Source: Spirosoma endbachense (lineage in GTDB: Bacteria > Bacteroidota > Bacteroidia > Cytophagales > Spirosomataceae). From it: a stretch of DNA of 64,000 bases. A model generated the notes under the pieces. It ran no database searches, had not been told where the DNA came from, and saw only the letters and a program-made list of their open reading frames with translations. The stretch spans positions 5,399,284-5,463,283 of the forward strand of contig NZ_CP045997.1 of assembly GCF_010233585.1 (NCBI RefSeq). Reading direction: 5' to 3'. The first letter of the stretch is position 1; each line of letters starts with the position of its first letter. The position numbers and the translations under genes are program-made. Of this stretch, positions 28,263-36,963 are shown one piece after another.

Positions 28263-28907
28263 ATGGTTTCGGGAGCAGTTCCTTCTACAATTCTCATTGC
28301 CGACGACCATCAACTATTCAATGATGGATTGCGTACCTTATTAACGTTTGAGGGGAGCCCGTTTAAGGTTGTTGGCCAGGTCTATACTGGTGATGATGTA
28401 ATCCTGGCCATTCATCAACTACAGCCTAATGTCGTTTTATTAGACATCAACATGCCCCATCGAAATGGTATTGATGTGGCCCGGCAAATTGTGCGCGACT
28501 ACCCGACCGTCAGGGTAGTAATCATTTCGATGTATAACTATCAGAAATTTGTTGATGAACTAAAAGAAATCGGTGTTGCCGGTTATTTGTTGAAAAGTGC
28601 CTCCCAGCAGGAGTTGATCAGCTGTTTGCAAAGTGTTAGCACTGGAGGCCGGTATTTCGATATAAAGCTGAACGGGAAAGCGGCTGCCCTCCATCAGGAA
28701 GATGAGTTTGTGAAGCGATTTAAACTGTCGCCCAGAGAGTTAGAAATCATTGTATTAATGAGAGAAGGATTATCAGCACCAGAGATAGCCAGACAACTCT
28801 TTATTTCGGAAGAAACGGTTAAAACACACCGAAAGAATATTTACTATAAGCTGGACATAAATAACCTGGCCGAACTGATTCGGTTTGCCAATGAGCACGG
28901 GTTATAA
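28263..28907 (+). CDS. NarL/FixJ family response regulator
   Basis: 214 residues from the ATG at 28263, 11 bases after the kinase stop; an upstream frame start inside the kinase gene has no receiver homology and was rejected. Receiver domain: acidic residues in ILIADDHQLF, phospho-acceptor Asp61 in VVLLDINMP, Lys in YLLKSAS. Then a LuxR-type helix-turn-helix near 150-210 with LSPRELEIIVLMREGLSAPEIA and ISEETVKTHRKNIYYKL. It is the expected partner of the HisKA_3 kinase upstream. Confidence 0.93.
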   Translation: MVSGAVPSTILIADDHQLFNDGLRTLLTFEGSPFKVVGQVYTGDDVILAIHQLQPNVVLLDINMPHRNGIDVARQIVRDYPTVRVVIISMYNYQKFVDELKEIGVAGYLLKSASQQELISCLQSVSTGGRYFDIKLNGKAAALHQEDEFVKRFKLSPRELEIIVLMREGLSAPEIARQLFISEETVKTHRKNIYYKLDINNLAELIRFANEHGL

Positions 28908-28935
28908 TCGTTAGCGACACTATAACGCCTGCTCA

Positions 28936-29685
28936 TCAGGCCCAGCCAATCCGCTCGAAAAAGTGCTGCTTTTCCCGACGCGAAACCTCCACCTCACTGC
29001 CATCAGACATAACAACAGTGCCGCCTTCGCCCCGAACGTACTCGCTCAGATGCTGAAGATTTATGAGCGACGAGCGGTGAATCCGGACAAAGCTGAGCGG
29101 CTCGAGCAGGTCAGCAAAATCTTTTAATGTTCTGGTGGCCACAATTTTACGGCCATCGACCAGATAAAACGTCGTGTAATTGCTGTCGGCTTCAAGCCGA
29201 ATGATATCCTGAACGGGTACGAACATAAGCCCCCGCAAGGACGACACGGCAATTTTATTGAATAGGGCATGGGGCGACGGCGTTGGGCGATTTATATCGA
29301 TCGAAACCGATTCGCGGTGCTGACGCTTCTGGTGCAGCCGTTCGATGGCCTGCTGAAGCTCACCTTCGTGGATGGGTTTAAGCAGGAAATCGAGCGCACT
29401 CATCCGCAGGGCATCAATCGCATACTGACCGTAGGCCGTGCAGAAAATCACCTCAAAGTCGATTGTTCCCAGTTCGCGCAGGAGTGAGAATCCGTTCATC
29501 CCCGGCATATCGATGTCTAGAAATAACACATCGGGTTTGTAATGGGCTAAACTCGCCACAGCATCTGACGGATGTTGAAAGGTCTGTAGAACATCCACGT
29601 CAGGGGCTACTTTTTGGATCTTTACACGTAATGCATCCAGACTCGCTCGCTCATCATCAACAAGAATAGCAGATAATTTCATCAT
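28936..29685 (-). CDS. Orphan LytTR family response regulator
   Basis: 249 residues. The receiver domain has ILVDDE, phospho-acceptor Asp57 in VLFLDIDMP, and LLKPIH. The LytTR domain (~155-245) has IIRLEADSNYTTFYLVDG, VATRTLKDFADLL and FVRIHRSSLINL. It is convergent with the NarL-type regulator and has no LytS-type kinase adjacent, so its partner must lie elsewhere or be one of the other LytS kinases. It ends 29 bases from the NarL-type stop; no clear terminator separates them. Confidence 0.9.
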   Translation of the reverse strand: MMKLSAILVDDERASLDALRVKIQKVAPDVDVLQTFQHPSDAVASLAHYKPDVLFLDIDMPGMNGFSLLRELGTIDFEVIFCTAYGQYAIDALRMSALDFLLKPIHEGELQQAIERLHQKRQHRESVSIDINRPTPSPHALFNKIAVSSLRGLMFVPVQDIIRLEADSNYTTFYLVDGRKIVATRTLKDFADLLEPLSFVRIHRSSLINLQHLSEYVRGEGGTVVMSDGSEVEVSRREKQHFFERIGWA

Positions 29686-29907
29686 TCCGGTTGGTTGTCC
29701 GTTGATAAATGTACGGACTTATGAGGGCAGAAGATTGACCGGTAACTAAAAGGCTGCGAAAAAAGCCGTTTCTGCCGGATGAAACCAAGCGATCGCTCAG
29801 CGTATGTATACCTGGTTTTTCGTCTGTGAAAAATACATGAAAGCAATGGTAGATACTGGTAATCAATAGCTAACACCGCTTTCGTTTGCGGGGCCAATAG
29901 GGGCTAT

Positions 29908-30780
29908 CTAAGGCGCTATTGCGCCATTGGATTTTAGAACCTTATTGAAAAACAGGATATGAAAGGGTAGCGAATTTTCCCAATAGTCCCAGGTATGACC
30001 GCCGGGGTGTTCTGTGTAATCGTGTGGCGTCTGGTTGTAAACCAACCGACGATGCAGTTCTCGGTTCGGTTCGATCAGAAAGTCATCAACGCCACAGTCA
30101 ATGATCAGTTTTAGCCCGTTGGCCTTTATTTTATCAGCCATGTTCACCACAGAGTTAGCCGCGTATAAATCGGGTGTAGCTCCCTGCGGTCCCAAAATTC
30201 GCTCGAACTGAGGGGCAATCTGTTTGGCAAACTCGGGCGCTATCCGCCAGTGGGTTGGGCTCAGATCGAGGGCGCCACTCATGCTGCCAGCCGCACAGTA
30301 GAGATCGGCATGGCGCGTAGCCAGATATAACGCGCCATGCCCACCCATGCTCAGGCCCGTAATTACCCGACCTTTTTTATCGCGAATGGTACGGTATGTG
30401 TTATCGATCTTTTCCAGCACTTCTTTCGTGATATAAGTCTCAAACAGATTGTCTTTCTGAATCGGACTGTCCAGATAACCGCTTAGTTTCTCACCTTCCG
30501 GCGTAACAATAATCAGGTTGTACTGATCGGCCAGGTTGTGCAGCAGCATCTTGTCGGGTGTTTTTGACAACCAATCATTGAACTGTCCACCACCACCATG
30601 CAGCAGGTAGAGAACCGGATAGGACGACTTGCTTTTCGCATAACTACTGGGCAATACAACAGCCGCCCGAAGGTTCTTTTGCATGGCGGCACTGGGGATA
30701 TCGAGCGTATCGACCTTCGCGCTAAATGCGGATAGATGCATGAATACGCCCATGCTTAGAACTAGAAAACGTAAATACAT
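29908..30780 (-). CDS. Secreted esterase, alpha/beta hydrolase (EstD-like)
   Basis: 290 residues from the ATG at 30778-30780 with a signal peptide (LRFLVLSMGVFMHLSAFSA). The fold of the putative esterase (D/Fae-type) family is clear: VLYLLHGGGGQFNDW, then the nucleophile elbow GLSMGGHGALYL, an Asp in CGVDDFLIEP and the catalytic His in HPGGHTWDYW. The same family includes tributyrin esterases, feruloyl esterases and mycolyltransferase-like proteins. The substrate is not readable; an acyl ester on a plant or cell-wall glycan is plausible. It is a single gene transcribed away from the pirin gene. Confidence 0.88.
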   Translation of the reverse strand: MYLRFLVLSMGVFMHLSAFSAKVDTLDIPSAAMQKNLRAAVVLPSSYAKSKSSYPVLYLLHGGGGQFNDWLSKTPDKMLLHNLADQYNLIIVTPEGEKLSGYLDSPIQKDNLFETYITKEVLEKIDNTYRTIRDKKGRVITGLSMGGHGALYLATRHADLYCAAGSMSGALDLSPTHWRIAPEFAKQIAPQFERILGPQGATPDLYAANSVVNMADKIKANGLKLIIDCGVDDFLIEPNRELHRRLVYNQTPHDYTEHPGGHTWDYWENSLPFHILFFNKVLKSNGAIAP

Positions 30781-31154
30781 AGATTGCCGGGTTAAGAATG
30801 TATCGGAAAAACGATAGTCTGGGTGTTCGACGTGATTCTGGTGCTGGTGAAAGTAGGGGAGAGGTGTGGGACTACGGTTAAATATATCATTAATACCAGG
30901 TTTACTCGTATAAATGACTGCTCAAGAGGGAGAAAGGTTCTTTGTGTAATTAATACGTAATGATAAGATTTTTTGCTAATGTTGAGAAATGTGCTGTTGA
31001 TTATTTTTTATTTTTTCATCTGGTAATACAAATTAAAGGCTGTGCCTGACTGCATTTTACTTGATATTTGTCAAGCCTTATTTCTGATCTATGTCATTGC
31101 TGACTACGGGCAGGTTATTGCATATTTGCATCCTATTATTTGCCCTTTTCAGCC
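30781..31154. other. Non-coding divergent promoter region
   Basis: 374 bases between the divergent esterase and pirin genes, AT-rich towards the pirin side. No open frame, hairpin or repeat stands out. Both promoters must lie here, but no clear consensus pair was found. Confidence 0.5.
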
Positions 31155-32027
31155 ATGGAGAAAGTAACCGCAATCAGTTATGGAGGTACCAATTCAAGAG
31201 TGGGCGACTTTTTAGTCAATCGCTTACTGCCCAATCGTTATGTAGATGCCGTTGGCCCGTTTATATTTCTTGACCACCTATACCCAACAGAACTAAATCC
31301 GGAAGCACCCGAAGTGCCAACCGGCGAATCGGCACATCCGCATCGGGGTATTGCCACATTCAGCTATTTGTTCAAGGGTAGCCTGGCTCATTTCGATAGC
31401 CAGGGACATCGCGGTACGGTAGCCTCGGGTGGGGTGCAGTGGATGAAAGCCGGGAATGGAATTATTCATGACGAACATCCCAGTATGACCGCTGCGGGCG
31501 GTTCTGTGCTCCATGCGCTGCAATTCTGGATTAATCTGCCCGCAAAAAACAAAGCAGAAGCCCCCGAATACCTGGCCGTGCAGGCCGACGAAATTCCGGA
31601 GGTGGTATTACCCAATGATGGTGGTATTGTGCGGATTTTGATTGGAGAATTAGGGAGCCAGGTCTCGCCGGTCAAAACATTCAGCAGGCAGTTTTTATAC
31701 CATGTAAAGCTGAATCCAAAGTCATCGTTTACGTTGCCGACGCGGTCTGATTTTGAGTATGCGGCTTTCGTACCTTCCAACGAAGTAAACGTAAACGGAT
31801 CGATGCTTGGTAACAGCAAACTCCTTACTTTTGAGATGGATGGTGGTGATATTGTGCTCCAGAGCGACCTTATTGCGTCAACCGATGTAATGCTGTTCGG
31901 TGGGGAGCCTTATACGGAACCCATCGTGGCAGAAGGGCCGTTTGTTATGAATACCCATCTGGAAATTGCGGAGGCATACCGTGATTTTTTTAACGGAAAA
32001 TATGGTACAATCAAGTACACAGCGTAA
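31155..32027 (+). CDS. Pirin family protein
   Basis: 290 residues from the ATG at 31155; the frame extends five codons to a TTG, which is less likely. Bicupin protein of the pirin family, with metal-ligand motifs HPHRGIATFSYL and GIIHDEHP in the N-terminal cupin. Bacterial pirins include quercetin 2,3-dioxygenases and regulators of central metabolism, so the reaction is not settled. Its TAA stop overlaps the ATG of the following Crp/Fnr gene in a TAATG arrangement, which suggests one co-translated pair. Confidence 0.9.
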   Translation: MEKVTAISYGGTNSRVGDFLVNRLLPNRYVDAVGPFIFLDHLYPTELNPEAPEVPTGESAHPHRGIATFSYLFKGSLAHFDSQGHRGTVASGGVQWMKAGNGIIHDEHPSMTAAGGSVLHALQFWINLPAKNKAEAPEYLAVQADEIPEVVLPNDGGIVRILIGELGSQVSPVKTFSRQFLYHVKLNPKSSFTLPTRSDFEYAAFVPSNEVNVNGSMLGNSKLLTFEMDGGDIVLQSDLIASTDVMLFGGEPYTEPIVAEGPFVMNTHLEIAEAYRDFFNGKYGTIKYTA

Positions 32028-32611
32028 TGTACGATAAGCTTCGCAACTATATAGATACTCAACTAGCCGATACGGTGTCTGATGAGGAATTTGAGTTGAT
32101 CAAACGGGCATTTGTCGCTAAAAAAATCAGACGGAAACAGTATTTATTGCAGGAAGGCGATGTGTGCAAATACATCGCCTTTATTGTCAAAGGAGCAATG
32201 CGCCAATACTCCGTCGATACTAAGGAAATGGAGCATATTGTTCGGTTTGGTATCGAGAATTGGTGGATGAGCGACCGGGAGAGTTTTATTATGCTTACGC
32301 CATCCCGGTATAATATCGATGCCGTAGAAGACACCGACCTGCTGATGATAACCAATGCCAGTTTGCAGGAATTAAGGGCTCATTCGCCGTCGTTTACAAA
32401 ACTGGGGCAATTGCTCGATGAGCGGAGTTATATAGCCGCTCAGAAACGAATTCACGCATCGATAAGCCTTACTGCCGAAGAACGATACCTTGATTTACTA
32501 AAATCAAACCCTGAATTTTTGCAGCGGTTTCCACAGAATATGATCGCTTCTTACTTAGGTATTTCACCCGAAACGCTGAGCCGTATCCGTAAACATTCGC
32601 CGAGCAGGTAG
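32027..32611 (+). CDS. Crp/Fnr family transcription regulator
   Basis: 194 residues. A cyclic-nucleotide-binding-like beta barrel (RKQYLLQEGDVCKYIAFIVKGAMRQY) is followed by a dimer helix and a C-terminal helix-turn-helix (PQNMIASYLGISPETLSRIRK). The length and layout match the short Crp/Fnr proteins abundant in Cytophagales, which often lack the residues that bind cAMP. The start codon overlaps the pirin stop by one base. It may sense a condition related to the pirin and regulate that operon, but the targets are unknown. A large hairpin 10 bases after its stop ends the unit. Confidence 0.88.
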   Translation: MYDKLRNYIDTQLADTVSDEEFELIKRAFVAKKIRRKQYLLQEGDVCKYIAFIVKGAMRQYSVDTKEMEHIVRFGIENWWMSDRESFIMLTPSRYNIDAVEDTDLLMITNASLQELRAHSPSFTKLGQLLDERSYIAAQKRIHASISLTAEERYLDLLKSNPEFLQRFPQNMIASYLGISPETLSRIRKHSPSR

Positions 32612-32620
32612 TTAAGCTGG

Positions 32621-32682
32621 CCTTGGCAGAACTTCCCCAAACAGGGACGACTGGTTGCCCTGTTTGGGGAGCCCTGCCAAGG
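32621..32682. terminator. Large bidirectional hairpin terminator
   Basis: Nearly perfect inverted repeat of about 25 bp per arm (32621-32646 with 32658-32682) containing cccaaacaggg/ccctgtttggg, between the Crp/Fnr stop and the convergent isomerase stop. It would end transcripts from both sides. Confidence 0.75.
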
Positions 32683-32691
32683 CTATTATGA

Positions 32692-33651
32692 TCAGGCCAG
32701 TACTTTCGTGAGATTCTGGTAACTGATCTGAATATTCTCAATTCCGGGAGCCATATCCTGCTCGACGAAGAAGTATTTTAGACCGGCGATGCTGGCCGCA
32801 GCGAAAATACGCTTGAAGTCAACGACACCATTACCGACTTCGGTAATCGTTTTCAGATCCGACTTAATGTCTTTTATGTGCCAGAGCGGAAAGCGTCCTG
32901 GTTGCCCTTTGAACAATTCAACGGGATCTTTACCCGCTTTAGTTGCCCAGGCCAGATCCAGTTCCATTTTCACAAGGTCTTTATCCGTCTGTGAGAGAAC
33001 CAGTTCGTAAGGGGTCTTCCCTCCTTCGACGGGATCGAATTCGGTAGCGTGGTTGTGATAGGCAAAACCAATACCTGCCTTTTTCGCAGCTTCACCGGTT
33101 TTCTGAAATACCTCGATTGATTTGTTGATCTCATCCAGCGTTGCCACAGGTGTACTGGCGCAAACCAGATAGCTCAATCCACCTTCGGCTGCTTCATCAA
33201 CCAATTGCTGGTAGTTATCGCGCAGATTCAGCATGGGAGGCATTGGCCCATTACCAAATGGGTTTCGGGCAGGTGCTGCTGCCGCGCCCGTTGCCGTTGT
33301 ACTGGCTGGCGGTGTTGGCCGTGGTTTAAACGGTGCTCCGCCAGCATGGTGCGCCCGCCATCGCATACCCATGCCTTCAACCAGCGTTTTAAATTCTTTG
33401 GCCGTGTAGCCGTAGTATTTTCCTTTCAGACTAAAAGCCGACTCGACCTCTTTATAACCCGTTGCGGCTACTTTTTCGAGTGTTCCTTTCGGGTCTTCGT
33501 TCATCTGTCTGAACAGCGTGAACAGCTGGATCCCGATCGGGCGGGAAGCGGCAAATCCGAACAACTGTTCGGCCTGTGTAAGCTGTGGTAGTGCCAGTCC
33601 ACCTAACGCCAGCGCACTGGCCTGTTTCAAAAAATCTCTGCGGTTTCTCAT
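32692..33651 (-). CDS. Sugar phosphate isomerase/epimerase, Tat-type leader
   Basis: 319 residues with a twin-arginine leader (RNRRDFLKQASALALGG). The body has the TIM-barrel layout of the AP endonuclease 2-like sugar isomerase family: GIQLFTLFRQM, WRAHHAGG, GFAYHNHATEFDP, VKMELDLAWATKAGKDPVE and PLWHIKDIK, where His, Glu and Asp residues bind the metal. A Pro/Ala/Thr-rich loop (~105-130) is inserted and probably disordered. The twin-arginine leader points to export. It is transcribed alone and ends at the shared terminator. Confidence 0.86.
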   Translation of the reverse strand: MRNRRDFLKQASALALGGLALPQLTQAEQLFGFAASRPIGIQLFTLFRQMNEDPKGTLEKVAATGYKEVESAFSLKGKYYGYTAKEFKTLVEGMGMRWRAHHAGGAPFKPRPTPPASTTATGAAAAPARNPFGNGPMPPMLNLRDNYQQLVDEAAEGGLSYLVCASTPVATLDEINKSIEVFQKTGEAAKKAGIGFAYHNHATEFDPVEGGKTPYELVLSQTDKDLVKMELDLAWATKAGKDPVELFKGQPGRFPLWHIKDIKSDLKTITEVGNGVVDFKRIFAAASIAGLKYFFVEQDMAPGIENIQISYQNLTKVLA

Positions 33652-33700
33652 GGAGGTAAAAGGGTTTGACGAGTAATTGGGTACTAGTTAAAAAGAAAAA

Positions 33701-33729
33701 GCCTGATGATAACAAAACGATCATCAGGC
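33701..33729 (-). terminator. Terminator of the YceI gene
   Basis: Perfect 10-bp stem (33701-33710 with 33720-33729). On the minus strand it is followed by a T-rich run (TTTTTCTTTTT), a standard rho-independent terminator. It lies 27 bases beyond the YceI stop. Confidence 0.85.
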
Positions 33730-33755
33730 ACGATTCAAGACAGGTTGATTTTTAC

Positions 33756-34358
33756 TTATTTCTTAGCTTCAGCAGCGTTGGCTTCCTGTTTTACAAACTC
33801 ACCACTGGCTTTTAATTCAACTTCATCGCTGACAACCACTACGGGTATCGTACCAATACTAAAATCAGAGCGTTTCACCGAACTGGCTATCTTAAAACCA
33901 ACTTTTTCCTGCTCTTTGCCGCCCTGGCCTTTCATTTTTACAGGACCAACCATCGTTACATCCAGCGTAACCGGTTTTGTTACACCATGCATGGTCAGAT
34001 CACCGGTTGCTGTATATTTCTTGCCGTCTACTTTCTTGAACGATGTGCTCTTGAAAGTCAGGGTTGGGAATTTCGCTGCATCAAAAAAGTCGGGGCTTTT
34101 CAGGTGGTTGTCCCGGCGTTCGTTGTCCGTATTGATGCTGGCTACATCGGCCGTAAGTTCAAAAACGGCATCTGAAAGGTCAGGCTTTGACGAAGTAACC
34201 TTGGCATCGAAGGTTTTGAAATTACCATCTACTTCTGCCAGCAGATTGTGAGTTACGGTAAACCCGACGCGAGAGTGGGCCTTATCGACCGTCCAGCTTT
34301 GGGCTAACGAAACTCCGGAAACGAAAAGGCAGGCAGCTAATACGGTAAGTGTCTTCAT
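33756..34358 (-). CDS. YceI family secreted protein
   Basis: 200 residues with a signal peptide (LTVLAACLFVSGVSLAQS). The mature protein has the YceI lipocalin fold: WTVDKAHSRVGFTVTHNLLAEVDGNFKTFDA, RDNHLKSPDFFDAAKFPTLTFKST and GDLTMHGVTKPVTLDV. Family members bind isoprenoids or fatty amides in the periplasm. The next minus-strand gene upstream, idi, makes isoprenoid precursors, but a 330-base gap argues against one operon. It is a single gene with its own terminator. Confidence 0.93.
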   Translation of the reverse strand: MKTLTVLAACLFVSGVSLAQSWTVDKAHSRVGFTVTHNLLAEVDGNFKTFDAKVTSSKPDLSDAVFELTADVASINTDNERRDNHLKSPDFFDAAKFPTLTFKSTSFKKVDGKKYTATGDLTMHGVTKPVTLDVTMVGPVKMKGQGGKEQEKVGFKIASSVKRSDFSIGTIPVVVVSDEVELKASGEFVKQEANAAEAKK

Positions 34359-34690
34359 GTGTTTAATTGGTTTAATGAAATCAATTTTTCTAAGTTAGAC
34401 TGGTTAATTCAAAAAGAAAACGGTTTAAAAAACGAGTAATTGCCTGATAAGCAAAACTACTTTCCTGAATCAGCTTGTAATTGATGTGTTTTTACCTGTA
34501 AAATCAACTTTCCTGTAGGTACATGTATTAGTTCCCTCAGATAACGCTACCAGCTATTAATCAGGTATCTACGTTGCTAAATTGGGGGAATTAAGCTGGA
34601 TTTCAGAAAAGAGAATTGCGGAATGCCCGATTTAGGTAGCTGAATCCGGTATTTTTTCGGTTAAATACCTAAGTATACAATTGACGTAAA
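34359..34690. other. Non-coding gap upstream of the YceI gene
   Basis: 332 bases between the YceI start and the idi stop. AT-rich, with no open frame and no hairpin that I can support. It must contain the YceI promoter. Confidence 0.45.
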
Positions 34691-35218
34691 TTATACTGGT
34701 TGTTGAAGTCGCTCGAAGAGCATTCGAAACCAAACCGAAAACGTATCTGGAGCACTGATTATTTCCTGCCCCAAATCATCGGCCGATATCCAGCGGACAG
34801 CGCAGACTTCGTCAGGATTGAACGGAACTGGCCCCCGGTAGCGACCGGTAAAAACATGATCGAGTTCGTGCTCCGTCAGGCCGTTCGGCAATTCAGCATG
34901 GTAGCGAAAACTGAATAGGGGTTCCAGCGCTGTCCGAAAACCCATTTCCTCGAATAGACGCTGCTCCGCCTGATCGGCGGTGTTATCGGGCCGACTTGGG
35001 TGGCCGCAACAGCTATTCGACCATAAACCGCCGGAATGATACTTTTGGGGTGCTCGTTGCTGAAGTAAAAAGTCTCCCTGATCATTGAATATCAGTACGG
35101 AAAAGGCCCGGTGAAGTTCACCTGACTGGTGTACGGCCAGCTTTTCGGCCGTGCCGATCACACCGTCATGTTCATTGACAAGCAATACGGTTGGTGAAGA
35201 TGTAATTTCGTTCGTCAT
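34691..35218 (-). CDS. idi: Isopentenyl-diphosphate delta-isomerase, type I
   Basis: 175 residues. The Nudix-fold type I isomerase motifs are present: HRAFSVLIFNDQGDFLLQQRA, SGGLWSNSCCGHP with catalytic Cys71, and NGLTEHELDHVF with the metal and acid glutamates 116 and 118. It interconverts isopentenyl and dimethylallyl diphosphate in the cytoplasm and feeds carotenoid, quinone and undecaprenol synthesis. Its length and motifs are as in the bacterial enzyme. It is transcribed alone. Confidence 0.95.
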   Translation of the reverse strand: MTNEITSSPTVLLVNEHDGVIGTAEKLAVHQSGELHRAFSVLIFNDQGDFLLQQRAPQKYHSGGLWSNSCCGHPSRPDNTADQAEQRLFEEMGFRTALEPLFSFRYHAELPNGLTEHELDHVFTGRYRGPVPFNPDEVCAVRWISADDLGQEIISAPDTFSVWFRMLFERLQQPV

Positions 35219-35528
35219 AAGTGAGTAGAATAGACTGTAGAATCAAGCACCAGATAAGCTCAATATACCATTATTTTATGAACGGTCTTGCAGGGGTGCG
35301 TAGTTTAGTGATTTTCAGCAAAAAGTGAAATTTAATACTGAGTTTATACAAACGGCTCATCAATTTGTTTTGGAGTTAATGAAACTGCTGCCAGATAGGA
35401 GCTAGTTCACCGATAAATTGCCGGGTGTAGAAACCAGTTGCATCAGGATTGGCGTCAAGAATAGTAATATCCAGGCCTGTTTTTAGCAAAATGATTAGGG
35501 TAAAATCAGGTTAGGGGCAATGGCGCTA
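35219..35528. other. Non-coding gap with a possible gene remnant
   Basis: 310 bases between idi and the EamA gene. On the minus strand, 35376-35514 holds an open frame without a start codon whose end (LDANPDATGFY, then FIGELAPIWQQFH) recalls the C-terminus of a GNAT acetyltransferase. It could be a decayed gene. The rest shows nothing. Confidence 0.25.
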
Positions 35529-36458
35529 TTAATGGGATGAAGGTCGATTAACCAGTAAAACACCCACCAGAATGACAGCCAGAGCTGCAATTTGCCGACC
35601 CGTTATCACCTCGTTGGCCAGCGCCCAACCGAGCAATACGGCTACCACCGGATTAACGTAAGCGTAGGTGCCTACCACGGCTGGTGGGCGTACCTGAAGT
35701 AACCACAGATACGATAAGTACGCGACAATCGATCCAAACACAATCATATACACCAGAGCCGTCCAGGTTCGAGCCGTTACCTGATCGAAACTAAATCCTG
35801 ACCACTCACCCAGTAACCAGCTCACAAAAGCACAGAACAGGCTGGCTGCCAGTAATTGGATGGCTGCATTCAGGATGGTTGAGCCTGGGGCTGTACGGTA
35901 TCGGGAATAAAGTGATCCGACGGCCCAGCAAATCGTGCCCGTTAAAATAACAGCTACGCTTGGCCAGTACATACTGGCTTTTGCCTGTGATACAAACGCG
36001 GCCGGATCTTCGCTGAAAAGCAGCAGAATACCACCAAAACCCAGCAAAAGCCCAACTAAACGGAGTTTAGCCGTGCGATACGTCGCCCATTGTGGTCGAT
36101 CGAGTACCACAAACCAGAGTGGTAAAGTCGTGACTAAAATGGCTGCCAGACCGGTTGGCAGGTATTGTTCAGCCCAGATGACCGAGCCAGTGCCTCCACC
36201 CAGCATCAGTGTACCAGCTAGTGCGTTACGTGGGAGCGTCATACGCATGTCTACCCGCTCACCCCGCATACGACACCATCCGTATAGTAACCCACCGGCA
36301 ATGAAGAACCGAAGCGACGCCATCACAAAAGGGGGCAGGCTTTCCAGGCCGATCAGGGCAGCTATATAGGTTGATCCCCAGATCAGGTAAATAGCTGCGA
36401 ATGCGAGTACGACAGGCCAGGACGTTGAGAGAGCACGCGGCTGCGTTTGTGTTGTCAT
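35529..36458 (-). CDS. EamA family transporter (drug/metabolite exporter)
   Basis: 309 residues with ten predicted membrane segments arranged as two EamA repeats. The motifs FAAIYLIWGSTYIA and ASLRFFIAGGLLYGW in the first half, and PAVVGTYAYVNPVVAVLLGW in the second, are those of the DMT superfamily. It probably exports a small metabolite from the cytoplasm; the substrate is unknown. It is divergent from the decayed MerR gene with a 76-base gap, a typical layout in which MerR controlled the exporter before the regulator decayed. Confidence 0.9.
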   Translation of the reverse strand: MTTQTQPRALSTSWPVVLAFAAIYLIWGSTYIAALIGLESLPPFVMASLRFFIAGGLLYGWCRMRGERVDMRMTLPRNALAGTLMLGGGTGSVIWAEQYLPTGLAAILVTTLPLWFVVLDRPQWATYRTAKLRLVGLLLGFGGILLLFSEDPAAFVSQAKASMYWPSVAVILTGTICWAVGSLYSRYRTAPGSTILNAAIQLLAASLFCAFVSWLLGEWSGFSFDQVTARTWTALVYMIVFGSIVAYLSYLWLLQVRPPAVVGTYAYVNPVVAVLLGWALANEVITGRQIAALAVILVGVLLVNRPSSH

Positions 36459-36534
36459 GCCTTTTTATGAGATAAAGCGCCTGCTTTTATAGGGGCCAAA
36501 TGATATGATTGTCAAGACTTAATTTTAGCAGATT

Positions 36535-36838
36535 ATGCTGATTAGTGAGCTTTCTCAGAAATCCGGTTTTCCAAAGCATACAATCCGATACTACGAAAAA
36601 ATCGGACAATTGACCTTGAACAGAAAAGACCGGCAGAATACTAATTACAAAGAATATCCGACATCTATATTAACCCGGCTGCGAGCTATTCAGTCGCTGA
36701 AACAGGCGGGTTTTGCGCTCCCGGAAATTCGGCATACGGTACTACCTACCAGCGTGGCGAGTTTGACTGTGCGGCCGAACAGCTGAAAATAACTGAAAAA
36801 TTCAGCTGATCGACGAACAGGTCAGGCCATTGAAGTAA
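36535..36838 (+). pseudogene. Decayed MerR family regulator (two frameshifts)
   Basis: The start ATG and the MerR DNA-binding region are intact (SELSQKSGFPKHTIRYYEKIGQL, then LTRLRAIQSLKQAGFALPEIR). At about 36735-36745 the frame shifts and the open frame ends at 36784-36786 after 83 residues. In the +1 frame the expected continuation YQRGEFDCAAEQLKITEK is readable. After one further missing A near 36800 the third frame continues KIQLIDEQVRPLK and ends at TAA 36836-36838. The effector-binding domain is absent. A truncated DNA-binding protein of 83 residues may still be made. Confidence 0.75.
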
Positions 36839-36963
36839 ACATAAGCAAAGCTACTATCAGTTACGGCCAGTTGCCCTGACCAATGTGGCGTTGTGGCTGT
36901 TTTAGAACGCACGCTGAAAACCTGAATCAAACTCCCGTCTCAACGGGGTAACGGGCCCGACGA

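Noticed and set aside
33706..34251. Open frame of 181 residues on the plus strand
   Set aside because: Antisense to the YceI gene; no start signals or homology features.
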